Shown here one piece after another: positions 35,355 through 47,284 of a stretch of DNA of 64,000 nucleotides (positions are counted from its first letter, which is position 1; each line of letters starts with the position of its first letter). The notes beneath the pieces are model-generated. The model had not been told where the DNA came from and made no database searches. It saw only the letters and a list, made by a program, of their open reading frames with translations. The position numbers and the translations under genes were made by a program. This stretch comes from Plasmopara viticola (taxonomy: Eukaryota; Oomycota; Peronosporomycetes; Peronosporales; Peronosporaceae). The stretch is from assembly GCA_001695595.3 (NCBI GenBank), contig MBPM02000044.1:1-64000 (forward strand), in the 5' to 3' direction.

Positions 35355-37228
35355 ATGGCAACGCTTCCGGACTCGGGGTTGGCTACTTTGTGTTGCCAGG
35401 TACGAGCCGAATATGCGTGCTCAGATCTTCCCGAGGCGTCGGAGCGTCTACCAGTGGAGGTGGAAGAAGGGAACATTGAGTACAAGCAGCAATTGCTGAC
35501 TCTTGCGCCCGACCGCCTACGCCAATTGACGACGCAGATGCACTGGCGACTAAACGAAGGCAGAGGCACGGCCTTTTACGAACTTGGCGTGAAGGATGAT
35601 GGAGAGGTTTTGGGTCTTACAGAGGAAACCATGTTACGTTCTTTGGGAACATTAGCACGGTACGAATTAGGCTACTTCTTGGCTACATTAAGCCCACGTG
35701 GCACTTTAATTTAGACGATGGTTTAACGTTCGTCAATGATAATTGTAGCATGTGTCGTGTCGTGCAAGCAGAAATGTCCTTGTCGAAGTTCCGTAGAGGA
35801 CGCGATGGTAGCCACAAAGCTGCGCGAATTCAAGTCGTACGAGTGCTGGAACAAAGTGCCACCAAGAGGCTTCGGATGTCGGTGATTGGAGACTTTGAGA
35901 GTGGCAAGTCGACATTAGTGGGAGTCTTGACACGAGGCTGTCTCGACGATGGGGCTGGGCTCGCCAGGATGCAAGTATGTCGTCATCGTCACGAGCTCGA
36001 GAATGGCTGCACATCGAGTGTAAGTGAGCACACGATTGCTGTTGCCGCAGACGGTCATTTCCGGTATCTGGAAGAACTTCGCTCTTGCGACTTTGGAGAT
36101 AGTGACGATGGGACTCAAAACATGGACACAGGAAGAAGCGAGGAGAGTTATATTATCTTAAGTGACCTCGCAGGCCATCCAAAGTACTTAAAGAGCACAG
36201 CATCGGGGCTAGCAGGACAGTTTCCAGACTATGCGATGCTTGTAATTGATGCTGTCGGTGGTGTTCGTGATATGACACGTGAACACATGAAGATTGCGAC
36301 TGCACTTAATGTAGCCATCTTTGTGGTAATGACGAAAACGGATCTTGCAACAAAGGATCGAATCCAACAGTGTATGGTTGAAATTGCCGACCTGGTGACC
36401 AAATATTGCCCACGTCAGCATATTGCTCTTGCACCGGGAAGGATCACAACCGAAATGGACGAAAAAAAAAGCCTTCTGCAACTTCTGAGTACATTGACTG
36501 TACCAGTGTTTCAAATCTCAAGCGTAACCGGTACTGGATTGGACGTGTTACAAGGGTATCTCGCAATACTTGAACCAAAGCGTTTGTGGGCCATTAAAGC
36601 AAAGACACCGGTCGAGTTCCAAGTTCGCCACGCCTATGATATCGAAGATGCGGGTACTATTGTAACTGGGTTGGTCCAAGCTGGTACCTTGTGTGTCAAA
36701 GAGCGAATGCTGCTCGGACCCGATGCCAACGGCCGCTTTTGTGACGTTGTTGTGAAAAGTCTTGAAGTGCAACATAAAGCAGCGCAAACTCTAAGCGCTG
36801 GTGAAACAGGAGCTGTGCTCATTCGCTTTCTCTCGACTGCGCAGCCAGCTCATCGCATTCGAAAGGGTACCATGCTGGTCCACCCCAGTGTTCGCCCCAT
36901 GGCAACTCGTCAATTTGATGCCGAGCTCCACTTTTTGCCCGATGCACGTGCGTTTCGCGAGAATTTCCAAGCAGTGATCCACACGGGTCAAGTGCGCCAA
37001 ATGGCCAAGATTGTGCGCTTGGGAGTCCCCGACAGCGCAAGTTTGACCAAGTCGCTTCAGCCTGCTCCGACCATGTGTCGGTTTGAGTTTATGTACTGGC
37101 CGGAATACATTCGTCCTGATGTGCCGCTCGTGTTGCGCGAAGGTCGGACTCAAGCGGTCGGTCGGATTGTGCGCACGTGGCCGTTTTTCCACAAGGAACC
37201 ACCCGCAACGCGCGTGCCATCGTGCTGA
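35355..37228 (+). CDS. GTPBP1/GTPBP2-family translational GTPase (apparent frameshift)
   Basis: Member of the GTPBP1/2 branch of translational GTPases, linked in animals to ribosome stalling and mRNA surveillance. The N-terminal frame (35355 to about 35690) reads LPVEVEEGNIEYK, TQMHWRLNEGRGTAFYELGV and EVLGLTEE, the diagnostic GTPBP1/2 leader. It then leaves frame. The continuation KPTWHFNLDDGLTFVND is open one base back and joins the long frame ending at 37228. That frame carries G1 GDFESGKST, G3 DLAGHPKY, G4 TKTD and G5-like SSVTG, then elongation-factor-like barrels (RHAYDIEDAGTIVTGLV). Roughly 624 residues if repaired. No intron of plausible size explains the jump, so it is either a one-base deletion (real or sequencing) or an unusual frameshift. 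The coiled-coil gene starts about 120 nt downstream. Confidence 0.88.
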
Positions 37229-37348
37229 CATGGCAAATGGACGGAACCCAGTGAAACCGTGCGTGTCGAAAATAACTCCATTTCCTTTTATATTCGTGTC
37301 AAATACAATGCCTACTTCTATTCCAAGAGTCTTAAAGCGTTCATTACC

Positions 37349-39283
37349 ATGCACGTCGAGTCGCAGGATGTAGCCATCCCAGCAAGTGAAATGCATTTAA
37401 ATCTTGAGACAATTACTCGAGACGATCATGTTGAAGCGACACCAACGGCCAAGACTCGCAAGCTCAAGCCACGAGCTTTGACGATTGAAGACGTGTTTGC
37501 ATCAGTAAGTAAAGCTCGATCGTGTGGCCTCAATCCACCACCTGAGCGCATTGTGCTCACTCCACGATCCGCGGAAGCTTGTCTACGCTCTGGCGTGAAT
37601 CCAGAAACGTTAAAACTTCGTGATTTCGACTCATTCTATGACGCTGAAGTCACAGCGGCAGTGCAACGGATGCGTCACGAAGCGTATGCGTTACGAAGAC
37701 ATGAAGAGATGCAAGTGGTACGAAGTGAAAAGCAAAAGGTGGTGGCTGCCGAAGCCGAAAGCGTTTATTCGTCGAAAGTGAAGGGTAACAAAGCATCGAG
37801 CTCAATCGCATCGAGTCGGAAAGGGTCTTTTGCATTGGTGGATATTGAACGCCAGCGACTGGAAAAAGTTCGACAGCGTCAAGAGCGCGAATTGGAACAA
37901 ATGCTCGAGTTTGAAATGAAAATGAATCGACTGCAACAAGAAGCGACTGAGAAAGTAGAACGGGAGCGACGCCAACACGAAGCCATGGAGCGTTCAAAGG
38001 TGCGTCTTGCACAAGAAGTGGCAGCGAATAAACGTGCACGAGAGTTGCAAAAGAAAGCTCAGCTTGATATTGAAGAAGCACGACGCAAAGAACTTACACT
38101 GCAATTGGCCGCTCGCGACCGAGCACTTGCCGAGGAAAAGGCGCAACAAGATAAAGTGCGACGCCTTGAAGCCAAAGAACGGGAAGAAGAACGCAAGCTG
38201 AAAGCCGAAGAGCATCGAGCGCAGACGGAAAAGCTGTTGCGTGCGCAACAATTGGAAGTGCAAAAGCGACTGCACGAGTTGGAGGTGGCCGAGAAAGCAC
38301 GGGAAGAAACGGTGGAAAAGCAACGTGCGGAACGAGCGATTGGTATGGAAGTACGACGACGGGAAGTTATGCAACGGATACAAAAAAATCTCAAGGCTTC
38401 GAAGAGACTGGAAGCACAACGGCAACGAGAGATGCAGAAAAAGCAAGAAGCGAGTGACGTCGCGAGAAAAGAGCACGAGGAAGAGGAACGACGGATACGA
38501 GCATTGCAATTACAACAACAAGCAGAAGTGGAGAGGAAAAGGTTGCTCGTGTTGGAGGAAACACGACGGGAAGAAGCGCGAAAGAAGCAAGAAATCCTTG
38601 AGCGTCAACAGGAAATGGATCGCAATTTACAACAAGTGCAGCAACAGCAACAAGAGCAACGAAGATTGCGGTGTGAGTATCGCAAAGTACAAGCCCAGCT
38701 CAAGATGGACAAAGTCGAGCGTATGAAACGCGTGCAAGAGTACCAACGATTAGAAATGATGCGAAAATTACACGACACGGAAGCGCGTACGCAACAGATG
38801 CTTAATGAAAAGGAATCGCTTGTGACTCGTCGAAAGCACTTGGCCATGCAAACGAAAATCCAACGGGATTTGATTTTGCAAACGATGGAAAAGGTTAAAA
38901 TTACCAAGAAATGGCACCAAGCTTCGAAAACGATTGGACAGGTTCTTACTAATGGAAAAAGGAGGGTTGGAGATGCAAAGGTGGGTTCACCTGCGACTTC
39001 GTTCAGTGCTGAGCGCCCCAAGTCGAGCTCGAATGTCGTAGGACGGCAAACGTTTTTGCCAAATCTCAGTCAACCTACGACACCGAAAGCTACAAATCAT
39101 GCAACGTCGGAGGCACACCAATTGGATGGTTTTCTCCCTCTGTCACCAGCTCCAAGCCAGACCAGTTTCAAGTTTTTGAAAGAGGTTCAAAATTTACAGA
39201 ACTCTGCAGCTAGAACTGGAGCAACCGCACAGCCATATTTGTCGCCATACGCCAGCCTCTCTAATACATCAAAAGGAGGTTGA
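37349..39283 (+). CDS. Large charged coiled-coil protein, function unknown
   Basis: A 644-residue protein if started at the ATG at 37349. The frame is open further up to 37259, but that segment is AT-rich and poorly protein-like, so I prefer 37349. The N-terminal part has a short conserved-looking block (TPRSAEACLRSGVNPETLKL, then RDFDSFYD and VQRMRHEAYALRRHEEM). I associate this block with coiled-coil proteins of protists and of animal CCDC177-like type. From roughly residue 160 to 560 it is an almost continuous coiled coil rich in Glu, Arg, Gln and Lys. The C-terminal ~90 residues are Ser/Pro/Thr-rich and probably disordered. It lacks membrane segments or a signal peptide. It is tandem with the GTPase gene, 120 nt apart. 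A cytoskeletal or flagellar role is a guess. Confidence 0.85.
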   Translation: MHVESQDVAIPASEMHLNLETITRDDHVEATPTAKTRKLKPRALTIEDVFASVSKARSCGLNPPPERIVLTPRSAEACLRSGVNPETLKLRDFDSFYDAEVTAAVQRMRHEAYALRRHEEMQVVRSEKQKVVAAEAESVYSSKVKGNKASSSIASSRKGSFALVDIERQRLEKVRQRQERELEQMLEFEMKMNRLQQEATEKVERERRQHEAMERSKVRLAQEVAANKRARELQKKAQLDIEEARRKELTLQLAARDRALAEEKAQQDKVRRLEAKEREEERKLKAEEHRAQTEKLLRAQQLEVQKRLHELEVAEKAREETVEKQRAERAIGMEVRRREVMQRIQKNLKASKRLEAQRQREMQKKQEASDVARKEHEEEERRIRALQLQQQAEVERKRLLVLEETRREEARKKQEILERQQEMDRNLQQVQQQQQEQRRLRCEYRKVQAQLKMDKVERMKRVQEYQRLEMMRKLHDTEARTQQMLNEKESLVTRRKHLAMQTKIQRDLILQTMEKVKITKKWHQASKTIGQVLTNGKRRVGDAKVGSPATSFSAERPKSSSNVVGRQTFLPNLSQPTTPKATNHATSEAHQLDGFLPLSPAPSQTSFKFLKEVQNLQNSAARTGATAQPYLSPYASLSNTSKGG

Positions 39284-42200
39284 CGTTTTGAACGCAGGTA
39301 AAAATGTATACTTGGTATCATTATAAGATCGAGTAGATGCTATTTGAATGCACATAAGCTAAAAAACCTTAAAACCGAGGCTGATTTTACTACGGTTTCT
39401 TAGTACTTCGAACAAGGCATTGGTGACTTTTCAAATATCCGATTTCGAAAAGTAGAGTTGTGCAATAGACTGCAGCTTAAAAAAAAAAACGCTAAATGAG
39501 GATCAAGAAGTTCACTACGTCGATGAAAGAGCACCTTTCTCACCCGGCCGCCCACCTGCGGGCAATAAAAATGGCAAGACCACCACGGGGTCTTGAATAA
39601 ATTTTTGGTCGCACAAGCTGCGAAGGAATCCAGCTTTATAAAAGCGATTTTAAGAACTCTCACCGCTCGGAGAGTAGTCGTTACTATCCTTACCATCTAA
39701 AAGTCCTAATTTGTAACAACAAGAAAGGCTGTAGTGTAGTTTAGAGAGATACATTTTGTTGTCAAGAGGAAGAGCAATGTTTCGAAAACAACAATCTTTG
39801 GTGGTGGGACCAATGTCCAACGCACTGGGAGATGAGCTTGCGACTCGCTCCTGCTGAGGACGACGCAAGTCGTCGGGCCCGCTCAACATCTGGACAACAA
39901 GCCCAACGAGGCGGAGAAATTTTTTATGCTTAAGCTAACTTCGGGCGATGCAGGCCATGGCGCCGAGTGGAACACTAATATGTTTCGCGCGCCACGAGAG
40001 CTCTTCGAAAACCACTCCTTGCGTAGCATGTATGTAAAGATTTTGGCCCGAAAAAAGTATATGATCCAGCAAGGCTTTACAGCAGCTATGCTTGTGCATT
40101 TAGCACCACATTTATCGCGCACAGGCCTTTTGCTCGGCGTCGTGAAAAGACTTGAGATAAGGATGGCTTGTATCTACCCCTTCGCTTTGTAATCGCCACC
40201 GTTTGAACAGAGATTCCGGTAAAACATCATAGATGCTGTGACTCAAACCTAGCATAACTATACAAAGTCGTTCTGTAAGGCTGAATGCAATTTGCTTCCG
40301 CGGTGTATATCTCAGATACGTCTCGGCCTCAGCACCGTCTAAGGCTAGATTTCAAGAGCTTGAGCTTTATGCGCGGGAAAGGTTTACTTTCACCATATAC
40401 GTGCCGATTAAAGATTGCAACATGTCTAAGAAACACCGCTACTTCTAGATCGAAAGCGCGAGAGCCTATTATGACGAAGCCGCTCAAATGAGCCAAAAAA
40501 AATTATAAAGTGGGAAAAATGACCGCATCATAAGAAGCTTGCGTCATTCAAAGAACGCCTCTGCATCAAATCGCACTTAATCAGAAAGTGCTTTTGTCTA
40601 GAAGGACCACAGCAAAGCTGCTCTTGCCTTTGTCTTGATGTCAAATCTCGAAACTGTTAACTATTCTTTTTGGATGTATTGGTAGCATCCGTTGCCCTTC
40701 TGATTATGCGTAATCAGGTTTCGCAGAGTCGGATAATTGATGCTCAAATTAGGGATGTGAATTTTTTTCTATAAAAACTTTTCTTCACTTTTCTTCAAGA
40801 AATAAAGCCTCGAAAAAATAACAGGACATTAGTGCTGTAGTCTGTAAAAAACATGTTGATGATCAGACCCCATCAATGAGTGCAAACTCAACTACAGATA
40901 GTCACTCGGCCTCACTCAACGTACATACACCGCAATGCGTCTTCAAGCACGTTGTGATTTTTTTTTGCTTGGCTATCTATCGGCGGATATTCTATTATCA
41001 ACATTGGCAAGCGAAAATCCAATGGGTGGAGCAGTACTCGCAAATTTGCAGCGGTAGAAGGCAGGTCTCTATCCGACATTGTCGTATTCAAAAAGCCATA
41101 GTAAGAAATCATCGTACCCATAGATACCGCTGAAACATGTATTTAACGCTCAATCTCTATCCAGCAGCCACATATATCATCATATTCGTGTATTTATCCA
41201 TCCAAAGACATAGCCAAACTTATGATCTCTCAACCGCTTACCGGTATTGGCAATTCCGTAAAGAAGCCGACGTGTAAGCGAGTTCAACTGGTCCATCCCA
41301 CGTCATTGGTACGAAGACCTATATATATATGAAGACGCATGATGCAATCAATTACGCTTCTAGCACTCAACCTACATAATGGAGCTAAAACACCTGCGGC
41401 GGCAATTTCTTCACGGACCTATCTAGAAGTGGGAGCGTGACACAAGCAACGTGTTGCCCTTTTATTAGTCGGGGAAACCTTATGTTCATCAGGCTTCTAC
41501 ATATAGTGATCCTCGTTCCTATCGTTAAGCGAGTTGTAAATTGTCATGCAGGTGAGGTCGTTGTAAATAAGCACAATACTGATTTATTCGTCAGATTAGC
41601 GTCAAGCGATTACGCTTGACGATTTAGAGAAATCTATATTTCTTGGAAATCTTGCGACTATTGTAAATCACCAGCAAGGCAGGTTTGTAAGCACGGCCCT
41701 GTTATAAAGCCCAGAATTCTTTAGGGTAAAACTCTGTCGAATTTGCATTTCTTCCCGAGGCCCGACAGAACTGCGGGTTTTCAAGGTGAGTTACCCTGAC
41801 CTTTCTGTCAAATTTTGATTTCTGCGACATACTAGACGACTATTTGATAAATAATTTTTTTTGACTTGCTGAACTTTAATGCTTAACATATACGATGTCC
41901 CAGCCGCAATGATGGATGTCATACGGTGACCAGCCGCTCAGAACTCTGTCTTCCTCCGCATCAACAGCGTAGCCGAGATTTGTGGGTGTTTAGCGACCGA
42001 TGAGCTCTGGCTCTGTCACTTTTCCTTTATTCTCTGATTATTAAACCCGGAAGTCAATGCCTCCTCTACAGCATCAATAAATTAGATTTGGTGAAGCCGC
42101 GAACGTACGCAGTCCGTTAATAAAGACTATGTCCTGGAAGGAGGATTTCAAGCCTCTCATTCTGAAGAGCTCTTAAGTGTTGGACAATGTCTACAAGTTC

Positions 42201-43100
42201 TTTTTTCCTTGGTAGGATGCACGTAAATACGGTTCACATGCTGCGCATAAATAGTGGTCAATATTTCAATTTACCTCGGGTACCTCAATCGAGGAAGTGC
42301 ACATCAGCCTGCTAAGATACCGAACTTGAACTACCTTTGCCGTCCTCTGTTGCTCCCAAAGGATATTTTGACTTTGATCGGAAAGGTAAATATGCTATAT
42401 CTTTTCTGCTTTTCGAAGGATTTTGCGCTCACTAGGAGCGGCTTCAATTTTTTCTGAACAATGATTCATTTCCGCCGTACAATTAACTATGTCATCCATT
42501 TCTTAATGCTTGAACGAAGCGGTCTCATGATTAGGGAGCATCCTCACAATCTAAGTGATGACGGAGGTTACTGCGCATCCAAATGTGCTTAGATCCAATA
42601 GGAGTCGCAAATTGCTAAGCACATGACCCCAAGAGTAAGTGTTAGTCTTTATGCAAATACTTATTGATATCCTTCAGATACAAAATGTGATCATTTGGGT
42701 GTGCAATAAAACAGTGGCTCAGAATATTTCATAGTTACTGTCCAAGATACTAATGACAATTGTATACAATATGCCGTGATGTACAGCTCATTTGCCAGCT
42801 ACTCGAGACTAGATTCTGCTTTCGTATTGACATTTAGGATTACACGACTTCATGAGCCTCAATACGAGTCATGATCTCATCTCTATTGATCTTTTTTGCT
42901 CAGAGATCAAAGATCTTGAGTACCATCTAAGTTGATCCTAAAAGACATTTGGAGATTTACGATCCCCCTTCGCTAGGAGGAAGACGCTCGATTGGCGTTG
43001 ACACTGTATTGGACTGATCAGTGTATTTGGCGTAGGTATGTCAAAAATGAGCACTAACGGTAGCTTTGTAGACAGTCTCAATTGTGAAGCGGCACTTAAT
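39284..43100. other. Gene-poor stretch
   Basis: No supportable gene. The frame at 39926-40192 plus (AEWNTNMFRAPRELFENHSL, ILARKKYMIQQGFTAAMLVH) looks somewhat protein-like but matches no family I know. Other frames are short and overlap on opposite strands. An (AT)n patch lies at about 41321-41332. Confidence 0.45.
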
Positions 43101-43120
43101 CCTGGGAAATGCTCGTAAGA

Positions 43121-43800
43121 AGCAGCACTCGCTGCATGCTGTTCACTACATAAAGCGAAGGCATAAAAAGGCGAGACTCTACTATTGCGCCTAAACTGAC
43201 ATATAATCGTGGAGCAGTGGCAGCATTCACTGCATGCCGTAAAGATTAAAGCTGCCTTTTAGCGAAGGCATTAACGCGAGGATATACGCGTGAAAAGGAG
43301 CACAGACCTTGGTGGAGTGCATGTAGAGAACAACACAGACTGCGTGCCGTGAATGGCCTGGTCGGCTTTTGGTCCGGGTATTGGGACAGAGGACCTATCG
43401 AAGTAGATGAAGTTACGTTACTAACTGTGCTGTGCTCGCAGAAATTAGCATCCATGAATGGTTTGGGTGACTTTACAAGGCGTGAGGGGAATTAAGCGAC
43501 AATGCACATAGAGTAACGCGTTGGTTCGTGATCAACGCTTTAAAAAACAGCACCCGCTGCATGCCGTGAATGGCATGTTTGCTTATCAGCCAAGGCACTT
43601 GAGGCAAGATTCTGCCAACAAGACAACACCTACTGAATGCCATGTATGACATGATCGGTTTTCGCCCGAGGCACCACAATTGAGAAATTGCAAATGTGCG
43701 TGGAGCGAAACAATAACAACCGAGAAACGCTTGTCGAAAACAACATTCGCCGCATTCCGTGACTAGCATAATTACATTTCATCAAGGTATTACAAGCGAA
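43121..43800. repeat. Degenerate tandem repeat (roughly 75-120 bp period)
   Basis: A block resembling ACAGCACYCGCTGCATGCCG followed by TGAATGGCATG recurs at about 43123, 43208, 43330, 43548, 43624 and 43739. Each copy is followed by a GGTTTTNGCC-like or AAGGCA-containing stretch. Spacings are about 85, 122, 218 (possibly two units), 76 and 115 bp. Copies differ at many positions, so this is an old, decaying minisatellite or a cluster of a small repeat. A perfect hairpin follows immediately. Confidence 0.6.
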
Positions 43801-43815
43801 GAAAAGCAATGACAC

Positions 43816-43869
43816 GTGGCGCATCGTACACATTCAATGTCCTGACATTGAATGTGTACGATGCGCCAC
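43816..43869. repeat. Perfect 26-bp inverted repeat with 2-nt loop
   Basis: The arm at 43816-43841 (begins GTGGCGCATCGTACACATTC) is repeated exactly as its reverse complement at 43844-43869, separated only by CT. All 26 base pairs match. The structure is non-coding and lies beside a heavily degenerate repeat array, so its perfection implies recent origin, gene conversion or selection. It is too short and has too tight a loop for a standard miRNA precursor. Confidence 0.9.
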
Positions 43870-44580
43870 AGGCTAAATACAGCCACCAACCCGTCACAGA
43901 CACTTTTTTGCGAAAAGACGCTGCTGCTAAACAGCATAGTGGAATGTAAAGTGTGCTTCGCACCCGACTTAGTCGACGGGTAGGATCAATTTCTCGTACG
44001 AGAAAGGGTCATAACATTGACCGCATTTTAGCACTCATGGCGATATGCTCTTAAGGAGTGGGATGTCTTGCCTGCAACGTTCAATTGTATATTGTTATAA
44101 TTGTTCAGGTCCGGACATACCTTTGATGATAATTTTGTCCGTCTGCGTACAGAGCACGAAAAGTTCGGTGTACAAGCCCCAAATTGTCCACCTTAAAGCG
44201 CTTGCACGAATAGGATAACGTAGATGAGTACATCGTCGACACGGAGAATAATATTCATTTAGATAGTGTTTTTAAAGAGCATGGTTTCTGAACAGAGCCA
44301 AAATCATCATGAGCTGGCTAATTCAATAAAGTGACTTGCCCTTGCCAATTACCTGTGGAGGGAATCGACAAGTAGCACGAGTTTTATTGTCTTCGTTGAT
44401 CATTCGAGTAAAATGACTCGCTTAGCGGCATGCAATCAGCGGTAAAGAATTGTCATAAGAAGTACAGGTTGGGAGCAGGCATCACTTTTAAGAGGGTGTA
44501 GTAACATGTATATCAGGATGTAAATGTCCTGTTTCTTGCTGGCATCCTCGACCTTAAATTCGAAAACATAGTCATGTAAT

Positions 44581-44825
44581 GTATTACGTTATCGCGTTGC
44601 CAAGTTAGGCACGTGCTAGGCTCAGTCTGGCTGGTCCACGGCATAGAGTGGTGTTCGCATACGTCGGGTCTTGTTCGGCGGGCAGTGAAGCCAGCCCCGA
44701 GGTCGTGAGGGTCTTCCATTATTTTGTTTAGCTCTGACTTGGTAAGAGCCCAGGTGGCGCTCTGGTGCTGGAGACCGTCGCGTCGAGAGTGAGACTCATT
44801 AGAGACCTGCAGATGCCCGAGAGCA
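44581..44825 (-). repeat. Dispersed repeat, copy 1 (SINE-like)
   Basis: This ~245-bp sequence recurs at 47285-47528 with about 15-18 differences by eye (roughly 93% identical). It is GC-richer than its surroundings. In the minus orientation, the end at about 44581 runs into an ATACATTACAT patch corresponding to the ATACA-repeat tail of copy 2. Similarity stops at 44825, but related GC-rich sequence continues to about 44920 here, so this copy may be the longer one. I do not see clear RNA polymerase III A and B boxes. It could be a SINE or a 3' fragment of a LINE. Confidence 0.65.
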
Positions 44826-44920
44826 CCTGCCCGAAGCGCGCGAGCATTTAGCCCCCGCGCTTGGAAGGAGGGCGTCACCCAAAACATAGTCAGTTGACTC
44901 AAATTAGGTCTCTGCTTCAC

Positions 44921-47284
44921 GGAATTATCGGTAAGAGTAAATTAGTGTGCTTGTATTAGGCTGATATTATCGTGCAAATCTTGGTAATTCGGAAGGGTGA
45001 GTTACTTGAATCGATTAAGACGTGTTATGCACTTTGTGTCCGCATTTATTTAAGTGCACGTTATTGTTTATTGGGCTTGTATAAAACAATGCTATCTATG
45101 CATCGACAAAATTTTCGCCGATCCTTATGGTTAACCCTACACTCCGTTAGCGCCACCGCATAATGGCTCTGATTTAGCCTCCTAAAATGCGCAAGAAAAT
45201 CAAAGTCTTTAAGTCTGAAGAGCGACAAAATGGCTGAAAGTTACAATGCTCAAAGTATTATGCTAATTTGAAAAGAGTAGAATACCCAATGTAAATAAAA
45301 GAAATGGACTTTATAAATTTATCGATGTTACTGCCGTCAGAACTAATGCTTTATTGCACCATCTAAAGTCATGAAAGGCTAACCGTATAGACTCAAGATC
45401 TCGACTGTGGACTATGCATAGGCCCATCAGCTGGACCAAAATCTGAATTTGAGTTTAGAGTGCCATAGCTTCTGTACTGGAGGGCGTGAGTCGCAAAAAA
45501 TGATCATGACACGATTTAAATACACGCTTGAAAGTCGAAATGTGATGGACAAAGCCTGTCTTTCTCGATCTTGCAACGCCCACATCATGAGTGAAGGAGA
45601 CAGTCGAAATCGTCAGTGTTGGTATTCATTAGCGCTTGAAGTAAAGCCACTAACACAAGTCTTGGATGTATTTAAGCAAAAGAGCTTTTAGTGCGTAGCA
45701 GGACGCAGCGACATCGTTTTTCTCTTTTCTCTTGCAAAAAAGGGTGAGTGCCACTATCACGTAAAGTGTATCCTCGGCGACGTGAACAAGGTACGTTTCC
45801 TTCAAGAAGTTTTGCAAACTTAGATGAGGCTTCCAGGTGTTGTAAATGTTTTCAATCATGGTGATCAACATCTTCAGCAAAACAAAGTCTTTTGCCACTA
45901 GGGCTAAGAGCACTGGACCACAAGCAGAGCTCAATTCGGCTAGCATCGGAAGACGTTCTGTGGGAAGCATGAAGCTGCTTAGGCAGTCCACTAAATATCG
46001 GTAACCAACCTTTAGCTTATCTTTTAAATCGAAGGTTTGGCTCACTTTATTCATTGACGTTGCAAATGAAGCATTGGCGGAGAGGTGATTTTACGCCATC
46101 ACATCAAAGGGCTTTTATCGTCCTCAAGCAATTCATAAGTCGAGAAACGGCACACAATTCTAAGCCACTCAGCAGTTTGGTAGTCCGCATTTAAAAAATT
46201 GTTGTGGATCTTGCAGCGCAGCTACGCGTGCGTCTCACTAAGCATCTGTAGGGGAGAAGATCCAGCACCAAAGTATTCTATGTCACCCGACGCTGTTTCT
46301 CGGTGACCACAATCGGATAGATTTATAATCAAGCATGCTTTCGCCTATGTCTCAAAAGAGTTATTGGATGACTCGTCAGGCACAGCTATATATCGAAGTG
46401 ATTGCGGCATGAGGTTGAAATTGAGTAAGAGCATGCGGTGTGCGATGCACGCTGTCTGGTGCAGCTGAGCGTGAGAACCCCCTCTTGGGCGACTTGACAC
46501 GGCATTGCAAGCCACTGGCTCACAATCAAGGCGTAAAGGGGAGCATTTAAGATTTTTTCTGGTGCCGAGGTCGGCGGATCATTGTCTACCTGGCTACCCG
46601 CGACCGCCGGTGCGAAAGAGCTTTGCGAGTGATCAAGCTGTATCCGGCGTCATAGCGTGCTTAGGCTTATATGTCGTCGCGTTTCCTCGGACGCAGTAAG
46701 GATAAATTATTTCTTGAAAACACTCCTTGTACCTAGTCATACAATCAGCTGATAAGAACGACGAATCAGTCAGGGCCTTGTGTCTTGCGACGGTTTTATT
46801 GCTCATTCAGCCTATTTTGAATCATTTAGATGACATCTGATGATAAAAAGTTATAATTCGGCTTGTGTAAATATTGTTGGGAGAGAGTCTAAAAGGGTCA
46901 CTCAAAGTGGCATTAATTACTACTAATGAGCTGCCAGGAAACGCGACATGGTCTGACAATCACTATTACCAGGGGATAGTATGCTAGATGATACTTGTAG
47001 ATGCTTGCTCTTAATCTAGCGTGCGTTGAAATTCGCTTCGCTCCGCAACTTCATGCGCGTCCTGGTAATTTGCCACTGGACCGAGAATTGCCTTCCTCCT
47101 GATTGTCATTACTTTTTACTTCCTTTTTCACTCGGAAGATTATCTAGAGACTTTAGCGATCAATCTGGGTTGTTTCCCTCTTGACAAAAGACCTTAGCCT
47201 GATGTCTATGATTGAACCATTGTTACTGAAATATCGTTCTACCATCTGTCACCCAATTTGTAATGTCTTGTATTGTATTGTATT
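44921..47284. other. Region between repeat copies, with one gene relic
   Basis: Apart from the minus-strand relic at 45650-46260 there is nothing I can support. The 46505-46699 plus frame is GC-richer than its surroundings but shows no motif. Confidence 0.4.
45650..46260 (-). pseudogene. Decayed gene fragment, unknown family
   Basis: A 134-codon frame (45650-46054) reads like real protein: LKVGYRYLVDCLSSFMLPTE, RLPMLAELSSACGPVLLALV, AEDTLYVIVALTLFCKRKEK. Upstream, in another frame at about 46090-46210, is NFLNADYQTAEWLRIVCRFS followed by TYELLEDDKS. The helical, Leu-rich pattern suggests an alpha-helical repeat (TPR-like) protein. A stop and a frame change between the pieces indicate decay, though an intron near 46060-46100 cannot be excluded. 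I cannot name the family. Confidence 0.4.

Noticed and set aside
37259..37348. N-terminal extension of the coiled-coil protein from an ATG-less or earlier start.
   Set aside because: The segment is AT-rich and unlike protein; the ATG at 37349 opens directly into hydrophilic sequence typical of the rest.
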